Below are positions 13,220-25,145 of a DNA stretch of 64,000 nucleotides, one piece after another. The stretch spans positions 169,194,871 to 169,258,870 of the forward strand of contig JBOZIK010000001.1 in NCBI GenBank assembly GCA_051453625.1, given 5' to 3'. Position 1 is the first letter of the stretch. Each line of letters begins with the position of its first letter. A model generated the notes under the pieces. It had not been told where the DNA came from. It did no database searches and saw nothing but the letters and a program-made list of their open reading frames with translations. The stretch comes from Welwitschia mirabilis. Taxonomy: Eukaryota; Gnetophyta; Gnetopsida; Welwitschiales. A program made the translations under genes and the position numbers.

Positions 13220-14400
13220 GTTCCATGTTTGTAATTGGGCATCACAATCCCACCCTTTGAAAAATTCAATGGGAAAACTAATGTTGTAGATAATAGATTG
13301 GCTTACCGGAATTCCTACTTTGTAGATAAGCAGGATCCTAAGATCAAATTCTTTTGTCATTTCCTAACTGGGAATGCTCTAGACAACTACCATAATGTNN
13401 NNNNNNNNNNNNNNNNNNNNNNNNNNNNNNNNNNNNNNNNNNNNNNNNNNNNNNNNNNNNNNNNNNNNNNNNNNNNNNNNNNNNNNNNNNNNNNNNNNTG
13501 ACAACATTTAATAACAAACGAGCAAGAACTCTACAATTTTTTTTTTTTTTCGTGAAAAGTTCTCTATAAATGTAACGATTAAGACCCTTGGATAACTTGC
13601 TTAAAACTACATAGGGAAATGATGAATCAATATTAGACTTCATCATTCCATACAGTTATACATCATAGGTCTTTGATCCATCCTTAGATGATATCAAATT
13701 AGTATTGATCTTTATAGAAAATCTTAATCCATTTATGTAGTCCAGAATAGGTTGTAAGGACACCACATCCTTATGATAAATATTTGCAACATGCAAATGG
13801 ATGGAGGAAACTACCATCCATTAGAATCATTTGATTAGTAATCTTGTAACCCAAAATGTGTCTCATCTAAAAGTGATAGAGAAAAAAACCTAGGCCACTA
13901 CAACTAATAATGCCAATTGAATAACAAACAAGGATACGTTTAAACAAATAGAACAAGGGTAGACACCATAACAAGCCCCATGGAACAAAGAAGTAATGAG
14001 CTACAATTGTTAAGGTAACTTAACTCATGCAAGAATGATAATGGCCACACTTAAAACTAAAATAGGGGTAACTAAAAAAAATAGAAGGAATCCTAAAAAA
14101 TATACACTCTTACCTTCCTTACAAGCACATATCCTTCAGAATTGAATGTGGGCATGCAAAATTACCTAAATCAAAATTGATCCAACTCGATCAAAGCCGT
14201 ATACCTTTAGCCTAATATAATGCCAATAAGTACTGTGCCTATCATAAGGTCCCTAGTCATTATACTAAATGATGTATTGCCTTGAAGAAACTCATCTAAT
14301 AAATGATTAATCAAGGAATAATTGTGCTTGAATGAAAGAACCCGATGCAATCTATTAACCACGTCCTACAAATCTTTAATGATCCATTTCACTAAAAATA
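13220..14400 (+). pseudogene. Ty3/gypsy gag remnant with CX2HX4HX4C zinc knuckle
   Basis: The first half (13244-13398) reads PPFEKFNGKTN, then LAYRNSYFVDKQDPKIKFF, then LTGNALDNYHN. This is the Retrotrans_gag pattern of plant gypsy elements (F.G...D.....Y...M, then F...LTG.A..WY); the usual Trp is Asn here. After a gap and degenerate sequence, 14234-14275 encodes C-A-Y-H-K-V-P-S-H-Y-T-K-stop-C, a CX2HX4HX4C knuckle typical of Tat/Athila-type gypsy gag, followed by ALKKLI and MINQGIIV. In-frame stops make it non-functional. The protease remnant follows 0.8 kb downstream in the same orientation. Confidence 0.7.
13399..13498. other. Assembly gap (100 N)
   Basis: Fixed-length gap inside the gypsy gag remnant. 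Confidence 0.99.
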
Positions 14401-15069
14401 ACAATTTTAGGGTAAGCTAAATAGTTACAAACTTTAGTGAACACTTCCCCATTTCCAATATAGAGAACAAAGAAGGATGCTATGATATTCATTTCTAGCA
14501 ATCTATGCCTCTTATCATTAGATCTATCACTAACCAAAGACCTTACATAAACTGAGGCATTTTATCTAGGCCTCATTTGAATCAAAACCCACCTATGCTC
14601 ATCTATTTTACTAGGAAGAGACGAAGTATGTCAAATTTTCCACCATCCAATTAGCCTCTACTTCTCCCTACTCCTTGAATTCCTAGTGATCATTAGCTTG
14701 TGGGAGCATCATACATGGTTTAACTTGGAGTCTAGCCAACAGTGATCAACCCCTTAACCTATGCGTATAAGCCCTAATCACCATGCTAGAATATCCAAGC
14801 TAAATGTAGAAACATAAATCCTTCATGATAGCAATCGGTACTCAATGCTTCCTTATAATGAGTATAAGGATTATAGCCATGATGTTCGCAATATGATCCC
14901 TTCCTATATCACAACCTAAAAGATCCATTGTCTCAACCCATTAAAGAGTTCTAAAGATTCGATATCCTCAAGTCTAAAAAGGCTAACCTCACACTATGTA
15001 ACCTTATCTCAATCTCACTACTATATCACAATGCTCTATAAAACATTTTACACCATATAATAATCTCAT

Positions 15070-15880
15070 GAGATTGTGTCAACTTCGAACCTCCCATTGT
15101 CAATTCCTTGACTAACCAAAACTTGCTGGCGGAAATCTCTTCAGATCTAGATGTCAACATCATAATGTTAAATAGAGACATAAAGATGTCTATAACTAAT
15201 TCCACCCATAATGATATGTCACCCTTCTACATGATAGGCCATGTTAACAAGTATGATGTAAAACATGCACTAGTAGACATACGAGTAGGATCCAATGTTA
15301 TAAACTATTAGGGTATCAAACTCTTAGACCTAAAACATGAGATAGACTCAATGACAATTCCAAATCTTTATACCTTTAATCAAAAAACTACTAGGAGCAT
15401 AGGGGTACCTTAATATCCCAGTCAAAGTAGGACCTCTTAAAGCTAGAATCCATCTTATCCTAGTAGTTGGGAGGATAACAACTAATATTATTCTAGGATA
15501 GTATACTCTATGTTACATAAGCCAAGCAAAGCCGTTGTCAAAGGCCAAGTCATCATGATTGATGCAGATCCCTATTCCTATGCTTATATCTAAGCTAGTG
15601 GCAGTTAAGCTCCTAACCATTCCATTAATATGACCTTGGAGGACTTTGACCCTCCTACCTTTTTCCCACTAGAGACTTTGAAGGTTGAACCATTAAACCT
15701 ACATTTAACCATTGTGTCCAATGAAGTGAGGCCTATCGATAACCCTAACAACAACCTCACATAGATGCTTCCCTATACTTTGGACTCCCAGAGGTTTAGT
15801 GAATATAAATTACCATAGTATGATGTCAATCTAAGCAACATAGGTGCTTTGGAATCATCTCCCTTGAATTAGCCTGGTAG
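15070..15880 (+). pseudogene. Ty3/gypsy protease remnant and PR-RT linker
   Basis: The frame at 15108-15310 ends in VNKYDVKHALVDIRVGSNVI, matching the plant gypsy retropepsin (A-L-[VI]-D-x-G-[AS]-S-x-N). The residue after Asp-Ile is Arg where Gly is expected, so the D-x-G catalytic triplet is broken. Further on, the family features of the protease flap and ILG motif can be read with stops (RIHLILVVGRITTNIILG, then YTLCYISQAKP). The acidic, Pro-rich stretch at 15540-15880 (LEDFDPPTFFPLETL, ALESSPLN) fits the linker before RT. No RT, RNase H or integrase follows; the element is either deleted or was non-autonomous. Confidence 0.65.
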
Positions 15881-16179
15881 TATTCTTTCACTTGCTTGGT
15901 TGTCATTGAAATTAATCAGGTTATTTTATAAATAGATTTCATTTTTTCATTTTTAGCAAAATTATAAAAAGAAAATAACAAAACAACAAAAACATATCTT
16001 CTCCTCATTTCTTCCTTATAAAAAAGTTAAAACATACAAATCCGTTAAAAAAATGTCTTTATTACCCTTGCTTTAGTACATATTATATCTATGTCTTAGA
16101 TCAAAATCATGTCCATCATAAGGATCATAGTCTAGAGAATCTATATAAAAGGATAAAATACATTTACAAAATCAGCCAT

Positions 16180-19100
16180 AGTGAAAGACCATCATAACCC
16201 TAAAGTATCTTTTCCAAAAGGGCTTGCCTTATTGGAATCATGAGAGAGGTCGAACTTCTCTCCTGATGGTGCTGGTACATCCTTTTCTCCACTGGAGATA
16301 GCCTTTTCCATAGTTTAAGTCTCTCCATGGTCACATCAAGGTCAGCATAACTTGAGTCATTGTACTTATAAATGCGATAATCACCTTGCCTCCATAGATG
16401 ATAGCTACTTGGTATCTTTTCTCAATAGATTCATATTTCTCTTTTAATACTTGTTTTTGAGTAAAAATACGATCTTTAACAACTCCTCATCTTTTTCCTT
16501 TATGGATTTGAAGTTCTCCTACATCTTAGTTTTGTAGTAAACTTTCCTAGGGCTTACCTTATTATATTTTATTACCATTGCGTTATACTAAAGGATCTCC
16601 CTATTAATGTTCTTGTATAGGCTCTTGATCATTAAATCCTTGTCAAATTGTGATGTGTCAATTCGATGACTCACTACATCACACACATGGCCTTTTTAGG
16701 TTCTATGGCCTCAAGAAGATAGATTTTCCTACCTGCTAACTAGTGTTTCAAGTGCACAATGATCCTCCATTGATCATTAACCCTTTTCTCTAATGTCTAA
16801 CATTAGCTGTCTAACTCTATCAACCATGCAATTACTTGAGCAACTGATCTTCTAATTTTATAGTTTTGTACATCCCATCTTTTACCATATATATAGCCTT
16901 TTTTATGGTCTCATTATCCTTAATCTCATTTTTAGAGTCATCCCTAACAAGGGGATCAAATTTAGGATTAAGCTCAATTGAGCTTACATCCTTTAGCTAT
17001 CTTAGGATGTCCATTACACAAACCAAAACAATGTCATGTATCTAACACAACCTTAAGGCTTGACCACATACCACCTATTGCATATGTTAAGTGCCTACCT
17101 GCTGGAGGATACACCATATCAAGAGTCTTCTTCAAGGAGGACCCCAGTAAGGTGTCCAAATTCTCAACACTATCTAGCTTCCTTGAAGTTAAAGTGATAA
17201 GAATCGAAAAGAACTCTGGGACTTCCCTACCCTTATGAATGAATTTTAATGTCTCCCTAGTCTCCACGACCCAATAACATGATCCCATTAGAAAATAATA
17301 AACAATTATTATGTACATTGGGCTTGATCATAAAAGGAATCATCCCAGCCCTAGCTCCTTATCCTTATCTTGCTTCCTTCTAGCTTTAAGGGGTATATCA
17401 CTCCCACTTGGGCTTCTTATTGGTGTTGAAAGTTTAGGGTCATTAGTGAAGGGTATGTCTTCTCTCTTTTCCTCTGTAACCTTTTACCTCTTATCTTACT
17501 TCTATTCGAAGTGAATCATAAACTCTTCATTCTTCCTTTTCTAGAGCCTCTACATTTCCCTTCTAAATAGGCCCTGTAATCTCAATAATATAGCCAACTT
17601 CTTATCCTCTTCATCTAAGCCTACCCTTAGAGGTACCACCAAACATAAACACATCATTATTAGATGATAATAAAAATGTAATTGAATCAATAGATGAAAA
17701 CTTAACAATTACTTATCACTTGTCCCTTCATCTCTTCTACAGAGCACATAGGTGGTTTTGGTCTTCATCATCTTATGCATCTCATTGCATGCCTTCTTGC
17801 GTATTTACTCTTGGAGGAATTCCCACTTGCTAACCCCTTAGTGCTCCTAGGAAAATTTCTTAATCCCCTTAGAATTCATTGACCTCACTAAGACTTGTTT
17901 TTGGTTGGTGTAGCTTCACATCTAAAGGGTAATGAAGATTCATCAAATCGCTCACAACTATGCTCTTTACCCCTAGGGGCACTTGATGCTAGCCCTATAA
18001 GATTCCTTATGAGGCTTATGTTTTACTAGGACCCTATACAAATACCAATAGCTTTTGTAGGTTGAGATGGTTCCATTACCTTAGTAGCCCATAGACCCTT
18101 CCCATTATATTCATGTGTGGGTTGTTGTCTAGATGTAGCTCAAATGGACAGTTATCCATAGCTTCATAAGGTGTTGCTAGTGTTTGTCTCTTTCCATGTG
18201 ATCTCTTTGAGAAAAATTTCCCCAATTATATTGTGTGCCATTCTATCTGACCTCCTTAAGTTTGAATAAAATTTATGTGAGATCTCAATTATCTAACTGA
18301 CATGTCATGGCATGAAATTCTAGATTGCCTCTCACATGAACTTTCCTTTTGTTATTTTAAGTGTTCCTTGTATTATCCACCTCATCATATGGACACTGTA
18401 TCCCAGATTATGCTATGGTCTTTCATTCATCACCTTTTAGAGCCCTTATCCTCAGAAAGGTGGCCCCCAACTTTGCTAAACTAAGCATTATGTCCATACA
18501 ATCTAAATCTACAATAAATTTATTATCAAACTCCATAATCAGGCCTCATTCCATTTTAACAAAACCTCTAGTATTTCCATCCTCTCTAAGGTAGGCTCTA
18601 GTAAAACCACAATATTATAGAAGATAGCAATCTTCAAGTTGTTTGCAATGTGATTGAACGACATAGTAAATAATAGTTCTTTAAATTCAAAGTAGTTAGG
18701 GAATGATTCATCTTGATTATCTTCAAACCACTGAGTTTTTTGTATGCCACTTTGGTCCTAGTGGTTTCGTATCCTATTAATAAAAAGAATAAAAAAGTCA
18801 AGTGAAAAGAAATTCTTATACTTATGATAATGCATAATTACCAGGTAGACATTACCTATCACAAACACTTGCTGGGGATCATATCCTGCAACCTAAATGA
18901 GAATGGTTTAGGTCAAACTATACTAAAGCTGACCCTGCCCCATATAAAATAAACATGTCTTTGCCTATCAGGTACTTTATACATCTCAAGCCTCAACATA
19001 GTCTTTAAATTGAGGACATGGATCTTAATTAACTTAACCCTTATACTCTTCACCCCCACTAGCCTCAGCATAGTGATTTTTAATTAGACTAGTAAGTGAT

Positions 19101-19700
19101 TAGTCCGAATACTTTTCCTCCCCTATGTTGCTATACACTAATTATAGCTCTAGGTGGATTAAAAGCAAGATGGACAACACCATTGTATTAAAATTATCTT
19201 TTCCACATGGAAGTATCTTAGAAGTTAACTCATCTCCCCTATGTTTTAAACTTGATCCAAGTATTTTCCATGGGTTAGAACATCTAACCTGTCTAGTGTG
19301 ATAGACTCACACATCTTCTGTTCTCCCTTGAACATGGGTTCAAACTTTGTTTTCACATCTGTTAGAAGCTACTAGTAGTCAAGAAGATTTTTCTCTCCTA
19401 AGAATGGCTAGATACCAATACTAAAGTGTTCAAAGATAATGTCTAAGTACTTTATCATCCCTGATCTAGGGATTACCTTAGTCCCTCTAACCAAGGATCC
19501 TATGGCATGCCTTCAAGGATCTTTACTTTTTCCTTAGAAAGAGAATCTAGTGGGTCTCGATGATGACTAGTTGATTCTTGAATCTCCACAAACACTCAGA
19601 TGCTCTTTGTCTCTAGTACCACTACTTTTCCTTTCCTAGGGTTTTGGTCTAAAGGAGTAGAAGAAAATCCAATTTTAAAGGAGGTTATATCTACAAGCAT
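16180..19700 (-). pseudogene. Unrecognised minus-strand coding-like region, interrupted
   Basis: The minus strand carries several long nearly open stretches: about 18650-18720 (DNQDESFPNYFEFKELLF), 17034-17318 (94 codons with LTSRKLDSVENLDTL and MVYPPAGRHLTYAIGGMW), and about 16250-16680, which is Lys/Glu-rich and predicted helical or coiled-coil (FKSIKEKDEELLKIVFLLKN), ending near GEKFDLSHDSNKASPFGKDT. Stops and shifts separate them. I do not recognise the family. The position, antisense and downstream of a gypsy gag-protease unit, recalls the extra antisense ORF known downstream of pol in some Tat-lineage gypsy elements such as Grande; this is inference from layout only. Confidence 0.35.
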
Positions 19701-19859
19701 GAGCAAAAAGTAAAGGTTACAATTCATTATCTAATGTAGAGTCAAGTGAAAATAAATAAAATATGGCTTGTAACAACATAAACGAACACACGTTTTAATG
19801 AAAATAGGGTGTGATATCCCTGAGCATGATATCCTCTAAGATGTCTATTCTTGTGCCAA

Positions 19860-19864
19860 ATGTG
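19860..19864. repeat. Target-site duplication of element C, left copy (ATGTG)
   Basis: ATGTG directly precedes the TGTTGA start of the C LTR and recurs exactly after the C 3' LTR at 43005-43009. Five bases is the normal size for LTR-retrotransposon integration. Confidence 0.85.
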
Positions 19865-19960
19865 TGTTGAAAAAACGAGTTTCAATAATGATCTTGGGTC
19901 TTTTACATTCTAAATTAAGCTGGCTAAAATCTAGAACATCTGCCACTACTATCCCAAATG
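19865..19960 (+). repeat. Element C 5' LTR, first fragment
   Basis: This aligns with the first ~96 bases of the C 3' LTR (shared ACGAGTTT, TGATCTTGG, AGCT.GCTAAAATC, CACTACTATCC versus CATTACTGTCC). It breaks off at about 19960, where element A sequence starts. Confidence 0.8.
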
Positions 19961-20494
19961 TTTGAGCTTGCTAAAATCTAAAACTTACTTAAGTAGATGA
20001 AATAGAAATGATAAAGGAAAAGGGAAAAACCAACCACAAGGACAGTGCATACTAGATTTTTATAATGGCTTAGCAATCATTACTTATTCCACTAGCATGG
20101 GGCAACAACGTGCTTTCATCCTCCTAGTCTTAGAACACCCTTCTCTAAGGGCAACTTACAACACCCTTTACTAAAGATTAGTTACAACATCTTTCACAAA
20201 AGGGTCAGCTTGCTCAATCTAATGAGCACTTATAAGAAGTCAATCAAGTTGATATCTAATGATATGAATGCCTTTCAAGCACAGTACATCAACAATCAGT
20301 TCAATATCGCTATAATTAGTAGATCAAAATGATACATTAGATTTTAGCTCATAGATCAGTTCAGGAGTCATATGTTACAAAATGATTATTACATCTTTTA
20401 TAAGAGGGATTAAAAAATATAGATGTTGCAGCCTCAAACTTAATGCCTGTCAAAACTGTAAATCATCTCGAACATTCCCGTATAAAGTATAAAT
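19961..20494 (-). repeat. Element A 3' LTR, first fragment (end-truncated)
   Basis: This is collinear with 32192-32870 of the intact A LTR: shared AATCTAAAACTT, TGATAAAGGAAAA, GTACATCAACAA, GTTACA.AATGATTATTACAT. About 55 terminal bases are missing at the junction with C, and about 150 bp near 32710-32860 of the other copy are absent here. It stops at 20494, where element B begins. Confidence 0.8.
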
Positions 20495-20848
20495 TGTTAA
20501 AGTTAAATCCTCTTTTGTATCTTCTATTTTTCCCTTATTGTAAAACTTTATTTATGAAGTGTATTTCTCTTTTATATTACAAAGTAAGAGGGGGTTGTTT
20601 ATAAAGTTAATGAAAACTTAGATTTTTTAACCTAATGTAAGCCTATTTAAAGAGAAGAATTTTGAGGGAGGAGTAAGATATTTTAAACACTTGCTATTGA
20701 GGACAGCTTGTGTCCTTGGACTATTTCTCGAATCTTAAGAGAGCTTTGCATTACTCCTGTAGTTTTTCTCTACATTAGAGTTTCCTTGTAAATCCCTGTG
20801 TGTTGTCTTTCTTTTTGTTTTTACTATTTTTCACTGCTATTCTTAATA
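20495..20848 (+). repeat. Element B 5' LTR
   Basis: Begins TGTTAAAGTTAAATCC and ends CTATTCTTAATA (terminal CA mutated to TA; the 3' copy ends CTTAACA). GCCTATTTAAAG near 20641 is a TATA-like box. Length 354 bp against 362 bp for the 3' LTR. Confidence 0.8.
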
Positions 20849-20850
20849 GC

Positions 20851-20863
20851 TGGTATTAAAGCC
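20851..20863 (+). other. Element B primer binding site
   Basis: TGGTATTAAAGCC, two mismatches from the common plant copia site TGGTATCAGAGCC complementary to initiator tRNA-Met, two bases after the LTR. Confidence 0.75.
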
Positions 20864-20891
20864 TAGTTAGGATTTACCTTAGAGTGTTGCA

Positions 20892-21800
20892 ATGAAGGTT
20901 TGGAGGTTGTGAGAATTATTAGAGCTTCTACAAGTGAAGCTTGTGAATGGAGCAAGCAAGCAAAGCAAGGGGACCAAATATTTGGGATCCATCTGTACAG
21001 TTTCACGACACTCTTTTGTGTCTATACTAGTTAGATATATTTCTTTGAGGTGAAGCATGATGGAGAGATTACAAATGATGAATATGATCGTTAGCCAAAA
21101 TTGAAACATTTGGAGTGTTCTAGTAAAAGCTGCTTTGGCGTAGAAGAAGTTCCTTGAATTTTAGAGTCTATGAAACCGACATTCATAAAGGATAAAGAAT
21201 GGGAAAAAGTGATAAGAAAGGCCCTATCTTACATATATTCAAGTTTGAGTAATAGGATCATACAGTCAATCAAATAGGATATTGATTCCCATGATCTCTA
21301 GCAAACTATCAAGAATAGGTTTGATAACATATTTGGTTTGAATACATTTCACATTTACTAGAAGGTTTCCAACACGATGAAGCAGTCAGAAGTTTCATTA
21401 CAAGATCTTCTGGATGAGATAATAGATAATCTATTAAAGATGAAGGACTATAAAATTAACATTTTAGATTTAGTTAAGTCTTATACCTTACTAGATTCTA
21501 TTCCTGAAGCTTGTTCTATAGTGGTGACATTTATCATTACATCTATTTTTACCACAATGACATTTGAGCAAGTTATGTTTACACTTTAAGATTCTGAGGA
21601 TATGAAATGCAATCTTCAGAAGGTGCATTTATAGATAAAAAGAGAGGTAGAAATAAGAGATGTGACCAAAGAAAGGGGAGAAGCAAAAGAAAAGGAGCTT
21701 CCCATGGTAGAAAATTGAATGCTAGTTCTGTAAGAAAAATGAGCATATGAAGAAAGACCGTTATGCTTAGAAAGGAAAGAAGAAAAAGAGGCATGAATAG
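20892..21800 (+). pseudogene. Element B gag remnant
   Basis: The first ATG is at 20892, but stops appear at once. The clearest part is 21377-21589, a 70-codon open frame with VSLQDLLDEIIDNLLKMKDY and LLDSIPEACSIVVTFII, matching the UBN2-type copia gag (M....S...Y......L...L......I.D......LL.SLP..Y). A zinc-knuckle remnant follows near 21719-21770 as C-stop-F-C-K-K-N-E-H-M-K-K-D, that is CX2CX4H with the last Cys lost. Basic residues (RKEEKEA and similar) follow, as is usual downstream of the knuckle. Confidence 0.7.
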
Positions 21801-21879
21801 GGCCTTCGGCAGAGTCTTCCTCTCAAGTTAATTAGGCAGATGAGGGAGTTAGTTTTTTGGTGTTAAAACCTTAAGGTCT

Positions 21880-23110
21880 TCTAGTAAAGGAATCTAGTCA
21901 AGCTGTTTGGCTAGTTGATTCAGGTACTTCTTTTCATATCTGCTTAGATTGTTCTGCTTTTTCTTCTTATAGTCCTATTTCTTCTTAAGTTGTTTAAACT
22001 GCTAATGGAAAATCACTTCAAGTTGTTGAAGTAGGTAACATTATTTTACAACAACTAGGATTGCCTAAGATTACCATTAATAGTGTTCGTTGTGTTCTAA
22101 AAGTGATCAAGAAGCTGATTTCTATTACATAGCTTGATGATCTAGGCTTGGGCTTCTTTAGTGGACGAGGATGTTGGAAAATTACTAAGAAAAATTTAAT
22201 AGTGTTGCGAGGAAAGAAATATGACAGCATGTATACCTTGAAAGCAGATAAATATGTAAGGGTTACGACTACTACAGATGAGTAAAATGTTATAGCTATA
22301 ATAGCTTCAAAGGATGCAGATGTCTGGCACAAATGTTTGGACTACATAATCCTTATGTTTTCACATGATTCTATTGATTTCTGTAAATACTGCATTGTTG
22401 ATAAAACTGAAAGAGTCAATTTCTGTAGAGATTTGGATATAAGAAAGAAAAATAAATTAGAATCAGTTTATTTTAAGGCCTATGAATCCTACTTTTATTT
22501 GTGGCTCACTTCATTTTGTTACTTTTATTGATGATTGTAGTAGGAAGGCTTAGGTATACCCTCTCAAGTCCAAAGATGAAGTATTGATGTTTTCAAGTTT
22601 TTTTTGTTGCCAGGGTTGAAACTTAAACAAGTCTTGAAATGTTTATTGATTGATAATTAGGAGGAATATACCTTTAAGGTCTTTGGTGAATATTGTAGCA
22701 ACAAAGGAATATGTCACATTCATACTCCTTCAGGTATACAATAGGATAACGGAGTTGCTAAAAGATGTAACAGAACTTTGTTAGAGCATGTCAGATCAAT
22801 GATTATAGGTGGTAACAGTTGCATATCTGATGAATAGATCTCCTCACTTCTCTCTCAACAATGGAGTTCCAGAGATTTTTTGGACTAGTAAAAATGTTTC
22901 TTACAAGAATCTAAGAGATTTTAGATGTGAGGCATGCATGCACATTTGAAAGGAGAATAGAACAAAATTGAAAGACAAAGTCAAATAGTGTAATTTCTTA
23001 AATATGATGAGGATGCTCTTAATTATAGACTATGGGATCCTAAGGCAAAATGAGTTATTAGGTCTTATGATATTAAATTTAGAGAATAGGTAATGTTCCA
23101 TAACCATCGG
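21880..23110 (+). pseudogene. Element B protease and integrase remnant
   Basis: AVWLVDSGTSFHI near 21900-21937 preserves the copia protease catalytic D-S-G (21917-21925). Pre-integrase sequence follows (KYDSMYTLKA, DVWHKCL). The integrase core is visible with shifts: FVTFIDDCSRKA near 22520, YPLKSKDEV, EEYTFKVFGEYCSNKGICHI near 22660, then GVAKRCNRTLLEHVRSMI near 22750, where the catalytic Glu of the family pattern (V[AV]ER.NRTL) is Lys. With Glu missing and several stops the integrase cannot work. Confidence 0.75.
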
Positions 23111-23319
23111 GATGGGAATTAGGGGACTTCTGATTCTGGCATTCCATAAGAATCTATTAGTTTTTTAAAAGATGTTGAGACAGAGGCTGAGTAGATTCCT
23201 AAAGAAATATATAAAGAAAATGTTTTAGAAGGTGAAAATCAGCAAGTTGAAAATGATGATACTCCTTTGGATAAAGGGGAAGAGTAGCTGGAATAGGATG
23301 AATCACCTCTTCCTACACC

Positions 23320-24330
23320 TCATTAGGTGAGGCATTTAACTAGGGCCACATGTCCACTAGACAGGTATTCCCCATCATTGCATCATGTTCTTTATACAAA
23401 TTATGGAGATCTTGAAATAGTATAAGAGGTTTTATCTTTTGTTGCTATTGCTAAGTGGGAGGCAGCTATGGAGGAGGAATGGAAATCTTTGCAGGACAAT
23501 AAAATTTAGGAGCTGGTTACTTTTCCCAAGGGGTGCAAAGCTCTACATAGTAGATGAATCTTCAAAATAAAAGAAGAGGCTAATGGAAAGAAGTGCTACA
23601 AGGCCAGGTTGGTAGTGAAAAGTTATGCCCAAAAGGCAAGTATTAATTTTATAAAAATCTTTTCTTCTGTTGTAAAGCATTCATCAATCAGGATAGTTTT
23701 TTCTTTAGTTGCTTGCTTGAATTTAAACTAGAACAATTGGATGCTAAGATAACATTTCTAAATGGGGACCTTAATAAAGATATCTATTCATATCAGCTAA
23801 AGTGGTATTCAGACTAGCAAAACTCTAATCTAGTTTATGGGCTATCAAAGAGCTTGTATGAATTGAAATAAGCTCTTAAAGAATGGTATAAAAGGTTAGA
23901 TACATTTATGAAGTAATAGTATTACTAAAAAAGTCAGTTTGACCACTATGTTTGTTTCTCTACAAGTGTTATAGGTAAATTTGTCATTTTACTCTTGTAT
24001 GTACATGACAAGTTGGTTGCAGAGAATGATGTGGCTAAAATTAAACATTTAAAATCAGCAAGGAATAAGCAATCTAGGATGAAAGATTTTCGATAGGCTA
24101 ATAAAATTTTGAGAATAAGAATAATTAGATATAGAAAGTAGAGGAAGGTATGGCTCAGCTAGAGTGATTATATTGGTAAAGTTATTCAATGTTTTAGCAT
24201 GTTAGATGCAAAACCAACTAGTACACCATAGCCATTACTTTTTAAATTATTAAACGAAGATTACCCAAGTTCAGATGATGAATTTTTTAAAGTTAAAAAA
24301 GTTTCCTATGCTTCTGCAGTAGGATCTTTT
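23320..24330 (+). pseudogene. Element B reverse transcriptase remnant
   Basis: Typical copia RT blocks appear in order: AKWEAAMEEEWKSLQDN near 23450, KCYKARLVVKSYAQKA near 23600, LDAKITFLNGDLNKDIY near 23740, YGLSKSLYELK near 23835, then ILLLYVHDKLVAEND near 23990-24030. The active-site YVDD is YVHD, so the first catalytic Asp is His. Downstream SYASAVGSFMYAMVCSHPDI (24302-24361) is the conserved segment before RNase H. Several frameshifts are needed to join the blocks. Confidence 0.8.
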
Positions 24331-24459
24331 ATGTATGCAATGGTATGTAGTCATCCTGATATTGTTTATGCTAAAGGGGTGGTCAGCAAATTTATAATAA
24401 ACTATGGTTGAAACCATTGGCTTGCTTTTAAGTGGATTCTTAGATATTTGAAGGTAACA

Positions 24460-24990
24460 CAAAAGGACTTTTTATGCTTTGGGAATGGTAAGTTATTCAT
24501 TCAAGGATTTGTGAATGAAAATTTTGCAACAGACTCAGATAGTAGATGTTATTCTACTAGTTATGCATTCACGCTTACAGGGGTAAAAATTAGCTAGTTG
24601 TCTCAGTTGCAACCTTTAGTAACTTTGTCTACCAGTGAAGTGGAGTATGTAGTTCTTACAGAAGCTTGTAAGGAGATGATTTGATTGCATAGGTTTCTAA
24701 AGGTTGCAACTGAGATTCTGTAAGGACAACCAAAGTTACTAAAAATTTATTAACAAAGTTACTCCGCTTTTGTAAGAACTACATACTCTTGTAAGCGTGA
24801 ATGCATATTTAAAACAAGGCAAATATTTTTTATTTTGTGACAATTAAAGTGCAATACATCTTACTAAAAATTCAGCCTTTTATGTTAGGATAAAACACAT
24901 TAATCTCAAATTTCATTTTGTATGAGAATATGTTAAATGTATGTTGATTTATGTTCAAAATATTTAGTGAAGTCTAAAGTTATTGATTCT
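24460..24990 (+). pseudogene. Element B RNase H, disrupted by an inverted scrambled duplication
   Basis: The N-terminal half reads WILRYLKVTQKDFLCF, YSTSYAFTLTGVKIS and LVTLSTSEVEYVVLTEACKE (up to about 24675). Between about 24699 and 24806 the sequence consists of reverse-complement copies of pieces of the preceding 130 bp, in altered order: 24790-24806 mirrors 24563-24579, 24700-24714 mirrors 24602-24617, and 24767-24787 mirrors 24643-24664. After that the normal RNase H end resumes (FLFCDN, SAIHLTKNSAFYV, IKHINLKFHFV). The insert destroys the enzyme. Confidence 0.75.
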
Positions 24991-25132
24991 CTTACAAAAG
25001 TGGTGATAGTGGAGAAGCATAACTTCTATAAAGGAAAGCTTGGAATTGCCATAACTTGAGCAATGCACAGCAAAGCGACACTTTGAAGTAATGCATCTCT
25101 TTTGATTCTTAGAAGCTGATTAGATTTATCTT

Positions 25133-25145
25133 CAAGAGGAAAAAT
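25133..25145 (+). other. Element B polypurine tract
   Basis: CAAGAGGAAAAAT-type purine run directly before the 3' LTR start at 25146, in the expected place after RNase H. Confidence 0.6.
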
